Below the pieces are notes generated by a model. It made no database searches and was not told the DNA's origin. It worked only from the letters and a program-made list of their open reading frames with translations. From Aldrovandia affinis (lineage: Eukaryota; Chordata; Actinopteri; Notacanthiformes; Halosauridae): 64,000 nucleotides of DNA. Made by a program: the position numbers and the translations under genes. The number at the start of each line of letters is the position of its first letter. Position 1 is the stretch's first letter. The stretch is taken from contig JAINUG010000324.1 in NCBI GenBank assembly GCA_029706075.1, positions 648,115 to 712,114 on the forward strand. The letters are read 5' to 3'. Positions 58,858-64,000 of the stretch are shown here, piece by piece.

Positions 58858-59200
58858 CACACAGCACCTCTCAATGTCATAAAGATCATCTAAAAGCCAC
58901 TCCTAACAATCCTTAGCTTTACTTTTTATTTTTCGCTAAAAGTTACTTTGAGAAGCTTTATAAAATGCTGTTACATGCAACTTTTAGCTGAGAATTGTTT
59001 TTTTTTTTTATCTGAAACTATTTTTTAAGGTCATTCTTAGAAGTAATTCTCAGCTTTGTAAATATGGCCCTTCGTCTATGGGGGACAGCAAAAACGATTT
59101 TTTAAAAATATACTTTTGAGGACTATTTTGAGGATTATTTATTTTTTATTTTCAACCCCTGTGTGCATGCATCTAAGTGCACGTGCGTGCATCTGTGTCA

Positions 59201-59360
59201 GGTTTGGTGTCAATTCCATTTCAATTTACTCAATTCAGGAACTAAATTGAAATTCAATTCAGTAACTGAAAAACCCTCATAGAACATTATAGGCATTTTC
59301 AACTAATGAATTGGAATTTGAACTCATTTCCTGAATTGACTGAATTGAAATTAAACCCCG

Positions 59361-59363
<3 letters not shown>
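59201..59363. mobile_element. Palindromic GAATT-rich MITE-like element
   Basis: Left arm TCAATTCCATTTCAATTTAC, TCAATTCAGGAACT is inverted in the right arm (TCATTTCCTGAATTGACTGA, ATTGAAATTAAACCCC), around a CCTCATAGAACATTATAGGC centre. A diverged copy is at 22463-22622. It abuts the TG array directly. Confidence 0.72.

Positions 59364-59441
<78 letters not shown>
59364..59441 (+). repeat. Pure (TG)n microsatellite, about 39 units
   Basis: 78 bp of uninterrupted TG, the purest dinucleotide run in the window, so likely polymorphic. The minus-strand open frame reading HTHTHT is an artefact. Confidence 0.95.
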
Positions 59442-59445
<4 letters not shown>

Positions 59446-60224
59446 CGCCTACATTTAGGATTTCAATGAGAGCACAGCAGGGAAGACAGGTGTACCTACT
59501 GTAAAACACGGACACAAACACCCTCTGCTCCCTGGGCATCCAGGCTCAGACGATGGGCCCCCTGTTAGTGGAGCAGAATGCCAGCGTCCAGAGGTCCACT
59601 GGGGAATGAATCTCACATACGGAATGGTATGACATCACAGCATGATGCCAATACCAGGCCAGCTGCTCTACTGCCCAGCCATCATAAGAATCAAACAAAA
59701 TCAAGGTCCAGACTCCAGGCAGCAAATAATATAACCAACGCTGAAATTAATGCTTTTTTTAGACAAATGCTCAATCTCTGATTGGACAGAGTCTTCCTAA
59801 GCCTCCTGCAATCTGATTGGTGCCTTCATTTCACGCACCCACTCACAATTGGCTTATTAGCAAAGCACTTCCCCCGGAAGTTGGAGTGAGAAATCAGTCA
59901 GGCTTAACCCACCTGTTAGGCGGCGGGGCAAATTAACCCATTTGAAAGTCCAATACTGGAAACATATTTAATTGTATTTTTTCAGCAAAACCTTTTCTGC
60001 TGGTCTTAATTATTGTAATGAACACATAAATGAGAGTGGAGACTAGTTGGGGTCAAAGGTATCAAATTTAGACCAAAATTGATTTTTTCTTTGCAAAAGT
60101 AAGAGGTGAAAAAGGTGATTGCCAACTCCCTCCCACTGTATCCCACCCCCCAATCACGCATACACAAACACACACATGCGCGCGCACACACATACCATTT
60201 GTTGCTATGGGAAAAATGGAACCC
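59442..60224. other. Unique non-coding stretch
   Basis: No gene. Short CA/CG-rich word at 60158-60193. Confidence 0.35.
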
Positions 60225-61390
60225 AACTACCTCTCCTCTCTTTCTCCCTGTTTCACCTGTAAAGTGTGAGAATGTGCAAATATTATTACGCCTATGACAG
60301 GAAGCTTATATTTCCTGCAGGAAAACTCCACCCACACTCCCTGCAGGGGAGGGGCAAAAATGATCAACATTACACTCTGCAGCAGCACCTGCTCACTCTC
60401 AGAACTCAGAAATGAGCAATATGAGCAGAAAGATGACAGTCCAGGAGGTTCTGGATCTACACCGTTGATCATAGCGGTGTAGTCCTTGACCTTGATCAGG
60501 ACAGTGAAGAAGACGAGGAAATGAAGACAATCTTGAGATTCAATTCGGTTCATGATGATGAATTGTCCGATGAGGAGGACGCGGGCGTTTTATCACGGCC
60601 ACCAACTCCAAGAGAGACATTTATGTCAAAGCATGGCCAAATAGAATGGTCCCCATCTCCCAATATGCATCAGGCAACAATATCGGCCACAAACATAATA
60701 AAGACAGGGCCAGGGCCCACTGGGATGGCAGTGACTTGTGTCACAGATATAAAGGTCTGGTGCAATTCAGAAAATAGTTCAAGAAATGACTAACCTAGAA
60801 GGGAGGCATGTTTTGGGAGGGAGGGAGCTGGGCGAAACCAATTGACAAGCTCATTTGGGTCTCCTCATCCTGGTTGGGGTCTATATGTATAAATTAATTG
60901 ACAGCCAGCCTGTGGCATGCAGAGACAGGCCATATTCCCAGCCACCATGTCTCTGGAGACCTTTCATATTTTCTCAAAGGTCATCAGATTTGATCATTGG
61001 GAGACAAGAGCTGGCAGTGGGACAAGTGTGCCGAGCCACTGTCACGGCTCTATAACCCAGGTCCTAACATCTCAGTGGATGAAAGGTTGGTGGCATTCAG
61101 AGGTCTCTGCCCCTTTAGGCAATATATGCCTTCAATATATAAGTCAGAAAAATTTGGCATAAAACTCTGGGCAAAAACAAGTGAATGATAAGGGAACCAT
61201 GATCCATGAAGGGTGAAAAACACCATTAGAGTAAATATTGAATTAATTTTAAATAATCGAGGTTAAAGATAGTATTTATGGGGAAAATGTTTGTTTTTGA
61301 ATACTTTTGGATGACTAAACGTGGACTGAGTCATTTTGACCTGGAACATTTTTACTGTTCTTGACAGATGAACATAACAGGAGGGTTCAT
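60225..61390 (+). mobile_element. piggyBac-superfamily transposon relic
   Basis: Holds a broken transposase (60412-61188) with flanking sequence that looks like piggyBac-type 5' leader (AATGTGCAAATATTATTACG; CTTATATTTCCTGCAGGAAA) and 3' end (GAGTCATTTTGACCTGGAAC; ACATAACAGGAGGGTT). I could not define TTAA target sites or intact terminal repeats, so both boundaries are approximate. Confidence 0.7.
60412..61188 (+). pseudogene. piggyBac-like transposase pseudogene, C-terminally truncated
   Basis: The ATG at 60412 starts MSNMSRKMTVQEVLDL, followed by a frame break, an acidic region (DQDSEEDEE; DDELSDEEDAG) and RETFMSKHGQIEWSPSP (from 60494 to about 60650). Later fragments in shifted frames are IVQEMTNLEGRHVLG, HLGLLILVGVY, FPATMSLETFHIFSKVIRFD and YNPGPNISVDERLVAFRG followed by PFRQYMP. 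The VDE-L-(P/A)FRG...PFRQY(M/I)P block is the hallmark of the piggyBac DDE domain, with the VDE aspartate retained. The coding trace stops at about 61188, so the later catalytic residues and the C-terminal cysteine-rich domain are absent. Several frameshifts make it non-functional. Confidence 0.86.
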
Positions 61391-62386
61391 TATGATCCTG
61401 ATAATTGAGACTACCCTCCTAATAAATTCGTCTGTATTTTATGGATTTTATGGATTTGAATCCCTTTTTTCCCCGTTTACATCAGACTGTGAACCCAGGA
61501 GTCCCCCCCGTTTACACAAGACCATGCCAATCCTGGGCTTGCAAGGCACGTGTCACGTCACTTGTTCCACCGCACAAATTTGAAGTTTGACCTTTTTTTC
61601 CACTAACAGTAATCCTTTTTGATGTGCTGTTTTCTCAGACATGACAACAAACAAATGTCTAAAGGATGGCCGAATGAGTTTAAGATTCAACAGAACATTA
61701 CGCTCTCCTAACGCGCCATATGTAAATGATGAATTCCGGGTTCCCCTTTAACACCAAAGTAGCCCCAGGAATTTACAGAGTCGGACCCACCCCCATAGCA
61801 TTCCCGGGTCCGATAATCCAAGAAAACCCATTTATATAAAAGGCAAACCGTGGAAAAACCTGATGTTCCCAGTCCTGCGTAAGGGGCTTATGGTGCTTTC
61901 ACCACTGATAATAAAGGGATTCTGGATTTTGTTTTATCTCTTCTTTTGTAACCATACATCATCCTGGGCACTTAGCCCATGGTTACAAATGAGGAGTGGG
62001 TGGAAAGGAAGAAAACAAGGACAAACCATTTCTGTTCGAGATGTTCGATAAGGTTCGCTTTGAATTTCAGTGGAATGCAAAATCTCGCCATCTCACATTA
62101 CCCAGAGGGTTCATGATTCTGATCTACAGTTATTGATTCTAGGTGTTTGTTGGTATGGAAATGCCCTAATGTGTCCGCTGTGCGGCATATGAACGAGGGT
62201 GAACTATTGGATGACTCCTGCCTGGGGGCATGCCTGCCTCATGGGTGACCTCAAAGAAATATTTGCCTTTTTGTGAACAACAGGAGCCAGTGTGGATACC
62301 CATAATTTCGGCAAACAGCCGTTATTTTTCTTTTTTGGACCAGAACATACCTATTTTTGATTGCAAGATTTATTGAGAGTTTTTAT
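61391..62386. other. Unique non-coding stretch
   Basis: No gene or recognised element. Confidence 0.35.
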
Positions 62387-62681
62387 TCAGACTCCACTAC
62401 CACTGAACTCTGTCCATCTAGCTAATTTGTCGTCACCACTGTTTACTTGTTCAACACTATACAAAAAAAACAAACAAAAAAACACACTAACCTTTTCCTT
62501 CCCAGTGTTACAGGTATGATACGCAGGCGCCTGCAATGATGTCTATAGCTGTATTACTGCACTGATCTTGTGCGCTAACTATGATTGTTCCTACCATGTA
62601 TTAATGCACATCTTGTAATTCGCTCTGGATAAGATCATCTGCTAAATGCTTAAAATGTAAAATGTAAAATGTAAATGTATT
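62387..62681 (+). mobile_element. L2 LINE 3' end with UTR and tail
   Basis: Begins TTCAGACTCCACTACCACTG, identical to the stop-codon region of the 17009 copy, continues through the same UTR (with an internal A-rich expansion near 62461-62482), and ends TCGCTCTGGATAAGATCATC, TGCTAAATGCTTAAAATGTA with repeated AAAATGT. Only the last few ORF2 codons remain. Confidence 0.9.
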
Positions 62682-62837
62682 GAAGCTTAGATTTGCTGTG
62701 GGTACTTTATACATTTTTAAGAGTAGTATGTATGTGTAGTGGTCTTGCAAAGTTTCCTGACCTGTAGTCTGTGTGGGATCATAGTCTTCTATCTGCCCTG
62801 GTCTCTCATGTCTCATGTTGAATCGTGTGTTGTAGGC
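62682..62837. other. Short unique spacer
   Basis: Nothing recognised. Confidence 0.3.
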
Positions 62838-63321
62838 CAGTAGTTCCCAAATTTGGTACTGGGGACCCATCATGTATGCTGGTTTTCTTTCCAACTATAA
62901 TTACGACCTCTAAATTGTAACTAATAATTGTAAGCCCGCACTATGTCATAAATAGCTATGCATGCCAGGCAGAATAAAGGTCCCATATTCACATCCCTTT
63001 TAACCTGTCAGATCAATTAATGCTTTCTTTTTCTGCAATGTGCTATATAGTGAATATAGTGAATGATTCCTTGAGAAAGAGGTTACATTTTGCATTGATT
63101 CAATTATAGATTGGCAGGGGAAATCAGCTGGGTCCTAAATGCAGAAAGTGTGGACATCTGGTCACTGAAACCATTTGCCTGCATTGCTTAAAATAAGTTT
63201 AAGGGAAAAATGATGGTAGAACTTACACACACGTTTTCAACAATCTTAAGTGATCAAGAGATTGGTTTTAACAAAAAACTGCATAAACAGTGGGTCCCCA
63301 GGACTGAGTTTGAACCACTAA
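62838..63321. mobile_element. Non-autonomous TIR element, about 484 bp
   Basis: The left end CAGTAGTTCCCAAATTTGGT, ACTGGGGACCCA is inverted at the right as TGGGTCCCCAGGACTGAGTT, TGAACCACTA, giving terminal repeats of about 30 bp. The CAG(T/N)(A/G)GTTC terminus resembles hAT-type non-autonomous elements. There is no coding capacity and I could not read a target-site duplication. Confidence 0.65.
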
Positions 63322-64000
63322 CATAGACTACCTTTCGGACCAATTGACCGGAGGGTTGAGTGTGTGCCATATGAACACTTGAATTGGAGACAACATTATC
63401 TGCAGTAATGGCCTCAGGCAACTAGATGGGTGGATGGATAAGGCTCATATTCAACACCCTCTCAAATAACTACATCCAGAACTGTAACGGAAACAGCCTG
63501 ACGTGGACTGTGCCCAACAAAGGAAGCAAACAGAATCACAATTTGATTCCCTCTGGAGAAATGCAACTTGTGATGTGTCACAGAAAACATCTCAGCCATA
63601 AAGCAATCCCATGTTGTGTAAAGATGAGGTTCATCCCTCTCACTTGGTAACAAGGATCAATATGTATGATTTGTGGAAGATAATGTAATCCCTGACAACA
63701 GATAGATCTCCTGGACAACTCAAGGCTTGCATGCGCACAGAGACGGCTGCTGACTCTGTCTTTTTCGAGCAAAACCCAGTAAATAACAACTTTTGACCAT
63801 TTCTGTGTCAGGACCATTGATGTGTTCTTTTTCCGCCACCAAAATGGGACGAACACATTCATATGTACCGTGCATAAAACCTAGGCGTCATTGGGAGAGA
63901 GAGAGAAATACCACCACATACTTACAATATTTAAGAAGAAAATGTTACATCATGTCAATATACAGTTGGATGGAAATACAACAAGAAAGGAGTTATTCAT
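63322..64000. other. Unique non-coding stretch to the window end
   Basis: No gene or recognised element; a short GA run lies at 63895-63908. Confidence 0.35.

Larger units (their letters stand above)
56249..59071. mobile_element. Possible 2.8-kb TIR-bounded element containing a Tc1 copy
   Basis: The left end GGGCCGTATGTACAAAGCCG (56249) is the imperfect inverse of the right end CAGCTTTGTAAATATGGCCC (ending about 59071). Sub-terminal wording also mirrors (CTCAGAGAAT / ATTCTCAG). Fish carry many transposon-derived repeats with GGGCC(G/A)TAT...ACAAAGC ends. I did not find a transposase between the ends, so it could be one large non-autonomous element or two solo inverted repeats facing each other. 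The Tc1 relic at 57915 lies inside. Confidence 0.4.

Overview
The window looks like intergenic or intronic DNA from a ray-finned fish, most likely a teleost. The evidence is tRNA-derived SINEs, L2-clade LINE 3' ends with the CTCTGGATAAGAGC...CTGCTAAATG tail, Tc1-like transposons with Sleeping Beauty-style IR/DR ends, piggyBac and hAT relics, and long CA/TG microsatellites. I found no host protein-coding gene, no rRNA and no functional tRNA. All recognisable coding sequence belongs to decayed mobile elements. The species cannot be fixed from what is visible.

Layout. 1-8.5 kb: two minus-strand SINEs (140-510, 8123-8486), an L2-tailed SINE (4351-4520), a 56-bp tandem duplication (6475-6586) and mostly unique sequence. 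8.8-18.8 kb: transposon-rich, with a Tc1 3' fragment, an almost complete Tc1 element (11776-13209), a second Tc1-like lineage (14675-15165), a complete SINE with a 12-bp target-site duplication (15659-16020), an L2 3' end whose terminal ORF2 codons are still open (17009-17515), and a 460-bp CA array. 18.8-34.3 kb: mostly unique, with SINEs at 21 and 34 kb, a TG higher-order array at 24.4-24.75 kb and a few LINE tails. 34.3-42.0 kb: about 7.7 kb almost free of interspersed repeats, with CpG-rich patches; this is the best place to look for conserved regulatory DNA. 42-63.3 kb: a second transposon-rich stretch with a Tc1 element in a SINE tail, a SINE nested in an L1 3' end, a hAT MITE with a near-perfect 8-bp duplication, further palindromic MITEs, a truncated Tc1, and a piggyBac relic.

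How the parts relate. The L2-tailed SINEs carry the same 3' tail as the L2 LINE copies here, which fits L2 reverse transcriptase moving both. The other SINE family shares one body and tail across at least six copies but has several different tRNA-like heads. Five of these copies, plus the 15.7-kb SINE, have readable target-site duplications, so they are true retroposition events. No functional novel system was recognised. The notable content is element structure and nesting, plus candidate regulatory DNA that needs comparative data.
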